NCBI GenBank assembly: GCA_036867785.1
Contig: CP145417.1
Span: 1,054,001 to 1,118,000, forward strand
Length of the DNA stretch: 64,000 bases
DNA from: Plasmodiophora brassicae
Taxonomy: Eukaryota > Endomyxa: Phytomyxea > Phytomyxea > Plasmodiophorida
Direction of reading: 5' to 3'
Shown here: one piece after another, positions 10,001-20,440 of the stretch
How positions within the stretch are numbered: the stretch's first letter is position 1
Layout: each line of letters opens with the position of its first letter
The notes under the pieces: generated by a model
What the model was told of the DNA's origin: nothing
What the model saw: the letters and a program-made list of their open reading frames with translations, nothing else
Databases searched by the model: none
Position numbers and translations under genes: made by a program

Positions 10001-13000
10001 GACGACAGCGAAAGCAACGAGCCGAACTGCTCAACCCAGGGCAGAATGAGCTGTAGAAGAGCACGAACATAATTCTCTGGCACGTTCGCAGCGAAATAAC
10101 AGACACCATCGACGAGCGCGGACAGACATAATGGGAATCGTTCGGCAACGTTGCGGGATATCTGAACGGCGCGATACAGGCAAATATCCAGAGAATCATG
10201 AGCGACGTTACCCGAGCCAGCGACGATGTCGCCGAATTCCGGCTGCAGTAACCCCAGCAGCTCGAGCGCATGTCTCCGAATGCTAGTAGCGGGGCACGCC
10301 TTCATCACATTGCTGTCAGTTCGATTCCCAAAACGATAAGTTTCGGCAGATGTTTTACCTGAAGAAGAAGAGCGTCGACAAGCAGGGTGCAAGGATGCCT
10401 TGCTAACTCTTGACCGTCGCCCGGCAGATCACCAGCGACAAGGAGTTCCAAAGTCGGCAGCTCACCAACGAATTCCGACCGCTGAAGGCAGCCTTGGCTG
10501 ACGTTGTGGACCACAGCCATCAGGTAGCAGTCGGCAAGCGCGGGTGATGTGTTCGCGTCGCAGGCGCGCACCAGAAACTTTAGCAATTGTGCCGGATGAA
10601 ATTTCAGGACAGCAGAGAACGCCTTCGACATTTGCAGGTTCCTCTCGACCATCGTCTCTAATCATTGATCCATTATCAAAGCAATTCCAATTTTCCACAG
10701 CGACGAAATTACCAAGCCATCGCAAGACTGATATTAGAAGAGCAGAGTCTGAAATCGTCCCCATATTTGCGAGTTCTGTTACCGCTTCGCAAGCAGCGGT
10801 TTCGACCTAGGATATCTTCAGATGTACCCAAAGATTGGCAGCAGGGAAATGCACACACCTTCCGCTTCAATTCATCGTTCCGATCAGTCCGCTCCAGCGC
10901 TTTCGCCAACACCTGTTCCGTTATGAACAGGAACAGGGTTCGGCGCTGTTGCAGCTGGTGGTCGGCGGCCGACGGCCGTCTGGACACTATGTTAGAACAA
11001 CGTGCGGCCAACAATGACATTTCAACTTACGACGACCGGGAATGAGTCGGCGATGAAATGTCGTGACGCAAGCTCCTACAAGTGCATAGAGTCAACAATT
11101 CCAGTGACAGCAGATGGCATGCATGTGAGACTTTGGAGAGGTAGCAGTAGCGAGCGACGTAGAAACGCTCGCGGCAGGGACCAGTAATGAGGTCTGGATT
11201 TGATCTGTCGCCTCAAGAGCAGAGCCTTGAGAGATGATATAGTTGAAAAACTTGAAGTACTTGGAGAGGATCGAAAGCATGGATTTGTATACGGAAACAT
11301 CAGCATCATTTAACCTGGCAGCGAAAGTCAGGCACACTAAAACGGACGCTCGGGAAATACTGACAGCGCAGCGTTGTTCGCCGAAGTCCAGTGTGAGACA
11401 AAGTCCATTATATGCGAGGGAACCGTTTTGAACGTTGCAAAGACTGCGTCGTCGACGTTGTAAAGGAACCGGTCATAAAGAGCAAGTGTTCGGGGATGGA
11501 AGAAAAATTCGCTTTCAGGATCCAGATTCTTGGCTCGCGAATTCTTTTTCCTTCTGCAAAATCCCATTAACCCTCGCATGAACGTGTACCGACGAAAGGC
11601 ATTCCCACATCGTATTCGGGCCATACGACGGCGATAAGACGGACAGCTTCAAATTGTGAGCAATCGAGTCGAAAACAGACGAATGCGTCATTGCTAGGGC
11701 CCGCTTCAGGTCGTACCAGACCTAGCGGCCGTCAGGGTGTCACTAGACGTCGACAGCGAAACAGTCGTACCTGATCGGACGAGAAACGGGAGAGAGTGAA
11801 AACGTGCTGCGAAAATGTCGTAATATCGGAAAGAGACAACTCGAGTGTGATGAAGGACTGGCGAACACCTAGACATGCAATAATACATAAGCAACAGTAC
11901 ATGAGCGGTACAGTTGGAGAACTGACTCTGAAGAGATTCCCGCTTCGTATTGTAGTCGACCTTGATTTTCGCAGTGGTGCATTCGACGAACGATGCAGAC
12001 TGGGCTCGAACTCCCAAACACACGAACTGTAGATGGTTTCTCCATAAAGCATACTGCTCGGATTTGCAATGGACCGGGTCGTTTTCGATCACGAAGGTCA
12101 TGCGTTCCACCGCAAACGACCACGCCCAGGCAATCACGCCCTTGAACAGCTGGTAGTGTTTCTTCAGAAAGGAATACAATTCTGGGCAATGATCCAAGTT
12201 CGCCTCAGTTGAGGGATCCGGCTTCAGATAATCCGCCAGAAGCTCCAGACGGCGTTCCCGTTGTAATTCTGTCACTGAGTGCTGGCCGATTGCAGTGGGG
12301 GATTGTTCGAGTTGCCGTAATCCATCTGACTCCCAAATCTTCAGAAGTGACCAAGCTTCACGGCGAACGAACGATTCCGGGTGGCACAACCACAGAAGGC
12401 AAACACTCTCCAGGTGGTGCCGCATGGCAATCCAGCATTCAAACGGAACTCGCGATGCACCGCCCCTGCCACGGTTGTTCGTGACGAGAAACTCGTCATA
12501 TGTGACAAGGATGACCTTCGCATTGTTCATCGTCCGAATCTGCAACTGGATATCCATTTCATGGAGTCGAACGAGGACGTCGACTAGAGCATAGAGCGAC
12601 AGAATGAGGCTGCTCTCTGGATCTCGGATCGCATAACGATGCAGGGCGCCCGAAGCCGAAACCGAAATGGTGTGGTTCGAGTCAAGCGTCAAGGCCGCCA
12701 CTCGGATACCAGTTGTTTTGACACGTTCAGGTTTCGAGTGGCAAATGATTGGGAAGCAGGACAGTGCTGAACACAGCACTTGTGCATCCTGGGTGTCGCC
12801 TTCGATTAAACTGCAGCAGTGGACGGGTCAGATGGGCAACCGGCCAGCTGCTGAGACATACGCTGATATAAGGGGCCCGAGCGTGTAATTGTAGTTCTCG
12901 ATTTCGCTGGGCCTGTCCTCGGCAATGAGTGCCAATGCCGACAGCACGACACGTTTCGTTGAATCCAGGTGCCCCGATTTGACTTTGAGGACGGAGGCGG

Positions 13001-14492
13001 CAACTTCGTTGACGAAGAAGTGCATGTGCTTATGCCCAATGGCCACAAGAATCTGAGTGATAATCTCCGTTTCGTTCTGCAGACACGGCCCCCGTTAGAA
13101 CATGAAATCACAGCGGCACTCTCGAATCGTGCCTCGGCGAGAGCTTTCTTCTTGGGAAGCAGGACCGTGACAATAGCCTGGACCTGGCCGGTGAACAGAT
13201 CCATGTTTTCGCGAAAGAACATCGTATTGATATCACGTATGTACTCGTTCGCGATGGCAAGACATCCAGCGCGTGTCTCGTAGTTTTTGAGACCATTAAC
13301 AACGAGCTTGAAAACGTCCTAGCAAACGTTCCTATCCACTGAGTATTGCGTCGATGCCTTCAACATGCATACGCGACATACGTCACGGTTGCTTGACAGG
13401 AAGAACGAAACTTGTCCAAGGCACACACAGGTAACCTATTCCGAGCACCTTTACGAAACAGCACATGGAACCCAACGGTGGCCGAACCATGAAGGAATAG
13501 CAGAAAAGCGAGTGCTTCGCCTTCTTTGACCATTTCCCAGCAAGCCGGTAGAGTCGGGCGAATACATTCCAAAATGGCAAGGCATGATCACTGGCTTCGA
13601 CGAGGTCCAATGCCCCGGGGCCTACATGCGTAATAGTGAGATGTCATGCCAGGTACAGGATGGCTGCTGCGTTAACCTGCAAGCATCTTTTGAAAGACCT
13701 TCTTGAGTGACAGGCAGATTTCAGCTCGCAGCACGCCGCGATCAATTTTGGCACTGATGAGAACAAGCTCTTCGAGGTAGCGATTCGTGCAGGCAATGTT
13801 ATCAAGGCAGAAGTGGAGCTCACCCACGGCACGTTGTACAATAACTGATATTGCCAGTTAGTGGGCGCCAGCAAGACAAGAGAACCGTCATACCGAACTC
13901 TCTTGCTTGCAGATCAGATTTGCAGCGTTTCATTCTGGAGAGGATTCCGTCAATAACATCGTCGAAGAACATCCTCGACAGCGCCCCCAAAGCACGGCAC
14001 GATGCGAACTGGACGGATGGACTCGAGGACTACTAGACCTTTCAAACATTGAAGTTTACATCCATTGCGCAATCCTGCTGACCAGTGATAGCCTCGAGAA
14101 GCAATACTCGATGAGCTTCGACGGAATCGACGGGTCGCAGTCCTCCTGTACGTATCGTATGGGCAAGCCGACGAAGCAAGATGGCCAGTGGCACGTACCT
14201 GCAGGGTGTCTCTGGCATCTATTGAGCTGAGAACCTCGGCCATACAGTCGAGGACCCAGAACTGAACAGAGTGCTCCCGCTGCTCCAGGGCTGACAGAGC
14301 GCGATCCTTCGTGCTGAAGCAGGGCGGATCAGCGGGGTCGGTATCGTTACGATTATCAGGACCCGATACCTGGGCATGAGTTTCTGCTCGTTGCTGGCGG
14401 TCGACTCGACGAATGACCGCGATATCGTAACGATCTCGTGCGACGCGTATAACGCCCGCGAGGCATTGGACATACATAGGCGTTTCAGCCAC
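7051..14492 (-). CDS. Furry/Tao3/Mor2-type cell morphogenesis protein (multi-exon)
   Basis: Large minus-strand gene with many short introns; the first exon is uncertain. Segments in order match the Furry family, scaffold proteins that act with NDR/LATS kinases in polarity and morphogenesis. An N-terminal helical block lies near 13.7-14.5 kb (EREHSVQFWVLDCMAEVL; LDNIACTNRYLEEL). Around 12.8-11.7 kb are CLLWLCHPESFVRREAW and YALWRNHLQFVCLGV, the latter like the family LWRNYL motif. Around 10.4-9.7 kb is the VAERFPLCLSALVDG block followed by LLQLILPWVEQFG, then LSRIWKA. Around 9.6-8.7 kb are RQWCQIALAWAMQ and RSLVIYRSLN. The last exons end in an acidic Ser/Asp-rich tail. Intron 8183-8235 restores frame (HSG|MPDGILSADD). 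The gene is visibly less GC-rich than its neighbours. Family identity is fairly sure; exact exons are not. Confidence 0.75.
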
Positions 14493-15134
14493 GATATGAT
14501 GTTCGCAGCGGATCGAACAACGTCATCCTATCACAGGGGGCAGGTCAGCGACGCAATGGTCAGGCGGGGAGCGAAACGCGTCTCCGACCTGCGTCATCTG
14601 GACCCGCCCAGGATCGCTCCAGGCGGCCAGCAGTTCACCGGCCTCGCCGAGCGTATGCTCAACGGCCTGGTCGCCGGCGACCTCATCCATCAGATACGCG
14701 CCTGCCTCCTGTCCCCGCCCTGAACCATTCGTCTGCCTGCCGCTTCAGCAATGGGGAACGCGACCGATGCACCCTGCTCGTCAAAATCGCCAACGACGAT
14801 GCCTCTGGCGTCGAGTCGCGGCGCTGCCTTCAGACCCGCACCCGGCCAACCCCGATTTAGACCAAAAACGGGCCCTGGCTTTTGCACCCGGAATTTGAAC
14901 AACGTTGACGGCGTTCCCAACGGTTCCGGTCCTGGACGCCGCTGTCGACAACGGCTGCACACCTGACTACCCAAATACGATAGCATGATCATGGCGCATG
15001 GCCAACGACACGGGTATGGAATCCGGTTTCAACAAGATGACAAAGGTTTGCGGGTTACAGGTCGCAACGTCGACCGTCTAGGTGTACGGGCTGTCGCGGT
15101 GCGCCCGCAGTGCCAACCGAATCTTCAAATGCCT
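14493..15134. other. Unresolved stretch between two minus-strand genes
   Basis: 14,560-14,860 is GC-rich and open in several frames. It may hold the first exon(s) of the Furry-like gene on the minus strand or an unrelated small plus-strand gene. I cannot choose. 14,860-15,134 shows nothing convincing apart from the 3' flank of the next gene. Confidence 0.3.
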
Positions 15135-17299
15135 TTACTGCTGGTGCTTATGGAAGCAGTTGTTGCACCCGCCGGGCTTGAACGGGTTGACGACGAAGTC
15201 GTTGCAGTCGCATTCGCTGCACTGGTTGGGGATGTCGGCAGGAGGGGTCTGCGGCACCGATTTCGGGATGGGCAGCGCGATGCCTCGCGATACCGCCGGT
15301 GCCCCCGCACTGGTCTGCGCGTCCTGGGCGCTGGCCGATAGGAACTCCTTCGGTTTGCCCAGGCGTGGACCGACCGGCGAAACGCCCATGTTCTGGACGA
15401 CGCGTTTCGGGGCCGGCTGTGTCGCGTCCATCTTGCTCTCGTCGTCACGCACCGCTTCCGCTAGCTTCTCTTTGGGGTGGCGGCTGGCACCCGGTTTGCT
15501 GGCCGGCGGCGGCGGGCGACTCGCACGCAGGTCCTGCACATCGTCCTCGTTGGCGCTCACGCTGGCGCCGCCCGCCGCCTGCTCCATCTCGAAGTTCTCC
15601 TTGCTGTTCGCCTTGGGCGGTTTCCCACTGGGCGGCCTTGGCGGCGGTGGCGTCTTCGCTCTCACGGTCGGGTCGCCATCTGGCGGAGGCGGTTTCGCCG
15701 CTGCATCCGACGACGCCTGGTTCAGCTTCGCCTTCGGCGGTGCGTCTCCAAACGGCGACGGCGGCGATGGCTTATGGGCAGCGTTCGACGTCGTTGGCGC
15801 CGGCGGTTTCGGCTTGTCATTCGAAGTCGCCGGAGGCCCGCTGCTCTTGGGGTCGGCCGGTGGCGGCGCAGGCTTAGCGGGTTCGGACGTCTTTGGAGGA
15901 GGTGGCTTGGGACCCGCGGGACTGGCTTTCGACGGGCCCGGGCTGGGCTTGGCGGCGGCCGCGTCGGACCCCGATGACGTCCTCGTGCTGCGCTTCTGCG
16001 GCGCCGCCTCGTCGTCCGATTCGTTGTCCGGCTCCGGTGAAGGTGCCCGTTGTTCCGGTGCTGCCGGGACCGCGTCGTCGTCATCGTCGGGATCCGATTC
16101 CGGCGGCGATGTCACCCGCTTCGTTGACGGGCGGCTGCTCAGCTGGCTGGAGCTGCCACCATCGTTATCGTATCCGATGTGGCGTTCGGGTTTCGGCGGT
16201 GGCGACGCTTTCCGCATCGGGGTATCCGCCTCCACCACCACCACCACCTCTGCATCGTCGTCGCTGTCCAGCTTGGCGGCCACCTCGTCCTCATCGTCGC
16301 TGGGCGGGGGCGGCGGCGTCGATGGCCCCTTGGGGAACACCTTTGGCGGCACAGGTTGATTCGCGGTTGACGTCGTGTTCGACGGCAGCCGCTTAGTGGC
16401 TTGCGTCGCCTGCTGCTCGTCATCATCGACGTCGCTGTCCAGGTTTCCAGCGCTTCTGGCCTCCATCGACTGCGTCGATCGGATCTTGGGCCGCACGGCC
16501 GTTGCTGTCCCGGCGTTGGGCAGGCGCTCCTCGTGATCCTCCGTCTCCGACGCGCTGCTCAGATCGTCCTGGTGGCCGTCGTCGGCGGCGGTTGCGGCGT
16601 CCTGGACCTCGCGGGCGGCGGTTTCCCGCGCCTCGCGAACCGCGTTGCGAACGGCGGCGGCCTCGGCGGCCATCGCGGTCATGGCCGCCTTCGCCGGGTT
16701 CTCTTTACGAGGCTTTTCAACGGCCGGTTCCTGCCGGGCGGGTTCCGTCGGCCCCCCGAATTGGGTAGGAGACGTCAGCGACTTTCGCGGGCTGTTCGCC
16801 TGCCGACGAGGCCCGCGAGGGCGCTCCAGCTGCGCGCTGTGCAGGTCGCTGTCCCTGGTCGAATCGTTGACAGCGGGGGCTGGCGCCGGCACGTCTTTCT
16901 CGTGCGACTCCTTCTTGCCGCCGCCAAAGATTTTCCCGATCAGCCCTTTCCTGCCATCTGTAGGTTTCGCGGGTGGCACCGGTTGCGGCTGTGGGTTCGC
17001 CCTCGGCGGCGCCTGCTTCTGTACGGGTGCTTGCTGCTGCTGCTGCTGCTGCTGTTGTTCTTGGGCGATAGCGTTCGAGGCCTTGGCTGCGGCGCGGTAT
17101 CGATCAATGTGCACGGCGACATCCTTCCAGTAGGTCAGCTGGTTGTCATGAAGCATGACGAGGCCGGCGACGCTCTGGTGGAACCATGCCCGGCCGGCAG
17201 GCGGCAGGCTCTCCAGCTGCGGCACACACTCACTTCAACGGTCTCGTGGATGCTGGCTCGCAGGTCACGTACCCAGCGGACGTCGAAGCCGCTTGCCAT
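15135..17299 (-). CDS. Low-complexity Pro/Asp-rich protein with C-terminal Cys/His knuckle
   Basis: About 700 residues in two exons: 17273-17299 (MASGFDVRW) and 15135-17216, joined across a 56-nt intron with a gtacgt donor. The long frame itself starts with GTG, which is why I place the ATG upstream. The N-terminus is a short helical region (SVAGLVMLHDNQLTYWKD), then polyglutamine, then a long disordered Pro/Lys/Asp/Ser-rich middle. The last ~30 residues hold CSECDCNDF, a spacer, then CNNCFHKH, a compact zinc-binding signature. This resembles C-terminal zinc tails seen in various protist signalling and cytoskeletal proteins, but I do not recognise the family. Function unknown; a scaffold role is plausible. 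Confidence 0.7.
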
Positions 17300-17312
17300 T
17301 GATGGCTCCGTC

Positions 17313-17600
17313 CTCTACAAGATCCACCGATATCGAGCAGCAGGGCGCGCGAGATATTCCCGGATCCATTCCTCGGTTGGTAGTGCGAATCTGGCCGGTA
17401 TCATTGTACTCGGGCACCTGCCATGTGCGGCTTCGTGGATGTCGACTGGAGCCGGAACGCTGATATCGGAGGCTCGCCGGTTAGGTTCCGGCGCTCGCCT
17501 GTTGGATCCTATATGCTCGGTCCGGTTTGGGTCCTATTTCCTGCCTGTTTCTGTAATGATACGAGAATAACGTTTGCATCTGGAATAGTGTGCACAGTCC
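17313..17600 (+). mobile_element. Possible Copia fossil fragment
   Basis: The plus strand reads MCGFVDVDWSRNADIGGSPV, similar to the GF-x-D-x-DW-A motif of Copia RNase H. Short, broken and old. The identification rests on this one motif. Confidence 0.4.
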
Positions 17601-18106
17601 AGGAGGATATAGGCCCTGGTGATCAGGTCGAATCAGTGGACGAGAGACGGCTGCGCTCACCTCCGTAGATGCTGACGTCATCGCCTCAGCGGGTCACTTC
17701 CGCCAATGCACTGCCTGCGTCCGCTCATTCGGTACTGGCCGCGAGACCTCAGGTCATTGACGTTCAACGTCGACAATCTGGTCGGGATGGAGCTACGGCT
17801 GGGAGATGTCATCCGGCAAGAAATCGCCGAGGGCCTTTGGTATGCAGGCCATTGTCGCCAGGTGATCGTGGAATGATGGGCGCCCGTGATCGGCTTCCCG
17901 GCACTTTGGTCGAGTTGCAGAAGAACGGCGGTTGATGCCCTCGACAATTACTTGCCGGATGACAACTCCCAGCCGTAACTGCTGGTGGAGGACGACCCAG
18001 ACGCAGCGAAGAATCCGATGACGCTGCCAGTGGTACGCTGGTCATTTGTGATATCGACCTCGTGCAGGGTGGCGTCATGGAACAGCATGTGCCGATCTTG
18101 GACATC

Positions 18107-18943
18107 GAGCCCAGTTGCCCATATAACAATCGGATGCTGCATGATCGGATCCTACGGGAATGCCCAAGAAAGTTCGGTCTACCTGCTCACCTGTGGACAG
18201 AGAGGATACCCATCAACGTATAACGTGGTGCGCCGATTGGATGATCTGTAATTTCAGTGCTGATTGAGAATTATTATTCTACGTTAGTCATAAAGCAGGC
18301 TAGGAGCACCCACCACTACGACTGGTCGGCGTTACGCGTTCGAAACGGGCACTTTCCTGATACGGAACACGTCATCAGCATGAGAGACTCAATGAGGACG
18401 TGTGAAAATACCGATACGCAGTCGACGGCAAGGTTGCAGACTAGAAGGAAGACATACAGACCCGAACTCGCCCCCGAACGCGAACACGGTTGAGAAGGTT
18501 TGTAACCCGTTCCTTTTCGGGTGCCCGACTCCAGTGATGGTGGAATCGTTGTCAATTAGATTCCAGGGCCAATTGGCGCAACACGTAAGTTGATGGGCAT
18601 CCTCTACCGTCCACAGGTGAGCAGGTAGACCGAACTTCCTTGGGCATTCCCGTAGGATCCGATCATGCAGCATCCGATTGTTATATGGGCAACTGGGCTC
18701 TCGTTCGCCACTGTTGTACGAAGCTGGGCCATACGTAAGATAGGTCTCTCGAAACAACATACAGAGCGCACGGCGCTCTTTGGTCAGCGGGATATGCGGC
18801 TGATTGGCCACAAACTTACCGATGTCCAAGATGGACATGACACCACCTGCATCAGCCGCGGTGCGCGTGACTGCCCAGGACAGCCCAGCCACAGTCGCAC
18901 AGCCACAGATGTATGTCCTGGTCGGGAAGGGCCTCGGGTCCAC
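18107..18943 (-). mobile_element. Copia fossil with an inverted copy of part of itself
   Basis: The minus strand of ~18389-18943 reads like the end of a Copia integrase: RILRECPRKFGLPAHLWT and then VFAFGGEFGSV, like the usual HLW ... FGC-AYV spacing. The same block appears in opposite orientation at 18107-18241, with its mirror at ~18571-18701, forming an inverted repeat with arms of ~130 bases. An old, broken remnant. Confidence 0.6.
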
Positions 18944-19219
18944 GCACCTGCATTGCTGTGCACCTTCTCCAGCTCGTTTAAGTCTACAATACGATATACC
19001 AAGATCATCAACCGATTAAAGATGTACCGTATGAGAAACGCGAGGTTCCCCAAGTGTACGCGCGCACTATCGGTATTCAAAAGTAGTATTGTTGTAATAT
19101 GGCTTATCCATATTAGAAGCGCACTGCAAGCGGTTCGATACGTTACCCGGGTGAAGCATTGCCGATACATCATTCAGCCGGTTTCCAACGCCGAAGTTGG
19201 GAATCACGGGGTGCAGGGA

Positions 19220-19339
19220 TGTAACGCCTGAACGGGCGCGTTGGCAAATGGCGCCTCAAATGGCGCCGACGGCAATAAAGTCCGAGACGACCGCGGACCG
19301 ACGGCAGTCGGTCAACGCGTGAGTCAGTTGAACCTGACA
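19220..19339 (+). mobile_element. Solo-LTR-like relic related to the LTR elements at 48-63 kb
   Basis: Begins TGTAACGCCTGA and ends CTGACA, and contains CGCGGACCGAC then CAGTCGGTCAA in the same order and spacing as the 143-146-base LTRs further right. It also has an AATAAA-like stretch at the corresponding place. Clearly diverged, hence older. No target duplication seen. Confidence 0.5.
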
Positions 19340-19547
19340 GTTTGACTGACTACCATGCCGCAGACGCGAGCAGCAACCCGGAAGACGAACGACGACAAGC
19401 CCGCCGAGACGGTGACGACTGACGTGATCGAGACGACTGACGAGGAGGCATGGAGAAGAGGATCGCGAAGGGCTTGTCGTCGTTCGTCTTCCGGGTTGCT
19501 CGCGTCTCCGGCATGGTAGTCGGTCAAACTGTCAGGTTCAACTGACT
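19323..19547. repeat. Hairpin with ~80-base arms
   Basis: Left arm 19323-19404 and right arm 19468-19547 are almost perfect reverse complements with a 63-base spacer. The outer end of the left arm overlaps the end of the solo-LTR-like relic. No coding content recognised. Confidence 0.75.
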
Positions 19548-19561
19548 AGGGACAGTCCGTA

Positions 19562-19692
19562 AATGGTAGCTTCCTGCGAGGAGGATCGAACTCCCGTCGG
19601 TGGGATGTTTTGTAGACCGGACCGCCCAACTACCTACCTAGGCCACGGGAGCGGCTGCTCTCGTGGGTGGCCTAGTTGGGCGTTCCGGTCTA
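19562..19692. repeat. Imperfect palindrome with tRNA-like promoter boxes
   Basis: The two arms (about 19608-19650 and 19655-19692) mirror each other around GAGCGGCTGCTC. On the right arm, TGGCCTAGTTGG at about 19667 is a perfect match to the Pol III A-box consensus TRGCNNAGYNGG. The left arm, read on the minus strand, carries the same start, an insertion, and a B-box-like GTTCGATCC further on. The same palindrome occurs at 52178-52249. No complete cloverleaf could be drawn, so I do not call a tRNA gene. Confidence 0.55.
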
Positions 19693-20267
19693 CACACAGC
19701 CTCTCCTGTCTCGCCCAAGAGGCCTTGATGAGTATTAACCGGCCGACTCGCGATACGGTCCCTCAGACAACAATGCGAGTTTCGTTTCCGGCACCGGTGG
19801 TTCGAGACCAGACGACATAAGCGAAGACGTTTCACCAATTCTCAGACTCGGTTCCGGTGCTGTGTGGGAAGAGGGTTCCAGTACCACTTCTGGCTCCGAC
19901 GACCAGGAGGTGACTGAGTTCCTAACAACAACTACTGCATTACTGAAAACAGTGGCGTGTAAATTTTCATGTAGTAAAGCGCACCATCTTTGTATTGGTA
20001 TTGAAGTTTCGACGTGCCCTTAAAGTTCCAGTTAACGTAAGCTGTAGGAGCAGGTGCATGCTTATTTTAATCAAGTGCACTGCAATCTAGCTAGACATGT
20101 ATAAAAGTACGAAAGTCGGCGTTCCCGCATCCTCCAGACGGACACCTCGATGGTGTGGCGACGGGAGAGCAATGTGTACAATCATACTACAGCGCTTGCC
20201 TGTGCCAGCACGTGCCAAGCCCTCTGCTGCGTCACGGAGGCCGCAGTGATGACGTCATCACGTACGC
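19693..20267. other. Intergenic upstream of GRP94
   Basis: AT-richer spacer with no supported gene. A TATAAAAG at about 20100 is far from the downstream start codon and may be incidental. Confidence 0.4.
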
Positions 20268-20361
20268 GCCAATAGGTTGACCTATATTTAGCTTCCGCCG
20301 CGGCGTGCCGCCCTTGTGTCTCTCCAGGCGCGCCCGTCCACGCGCTTCTCGAGAACGTTCC
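20268..20361 (+). promoter_or_regulatory. Candidate promoter of the ER Hsp90 gene
   Basis: A CCAAT box (~20270), a TATATTTA stretch (~20282) and TTCTCGAGAACGTTCC (20346-20361), which contains inverted GAA/TTC units like a partial heat-shock element, lie within 175 bases of the start codon. Stress control would fit an ER chaperone, but the element spacing is not canonical. Confidence 0.35.
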
Positions 20362-20440
20362 GACGGCCAGCCATTCCGCAATTGGTCGGCATTGTCGAAC
20401 AGCATCGCAGCCCGCCCCCGGTATCGTCGTCGTCGTCGCC

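Noticed and set aside
10544-11045. Plus-strand open frames within the Furry-like region
   Set aside because: They lie opposite conserved Furry-family segments and have no domain content.
15082-16359. Gly/Ser-rich 425-residue plus-strand frame
   Set aside because: Mirror of the low-complexity minus-strand protein; the minus strand carries the zinc knuckle and a proper start.
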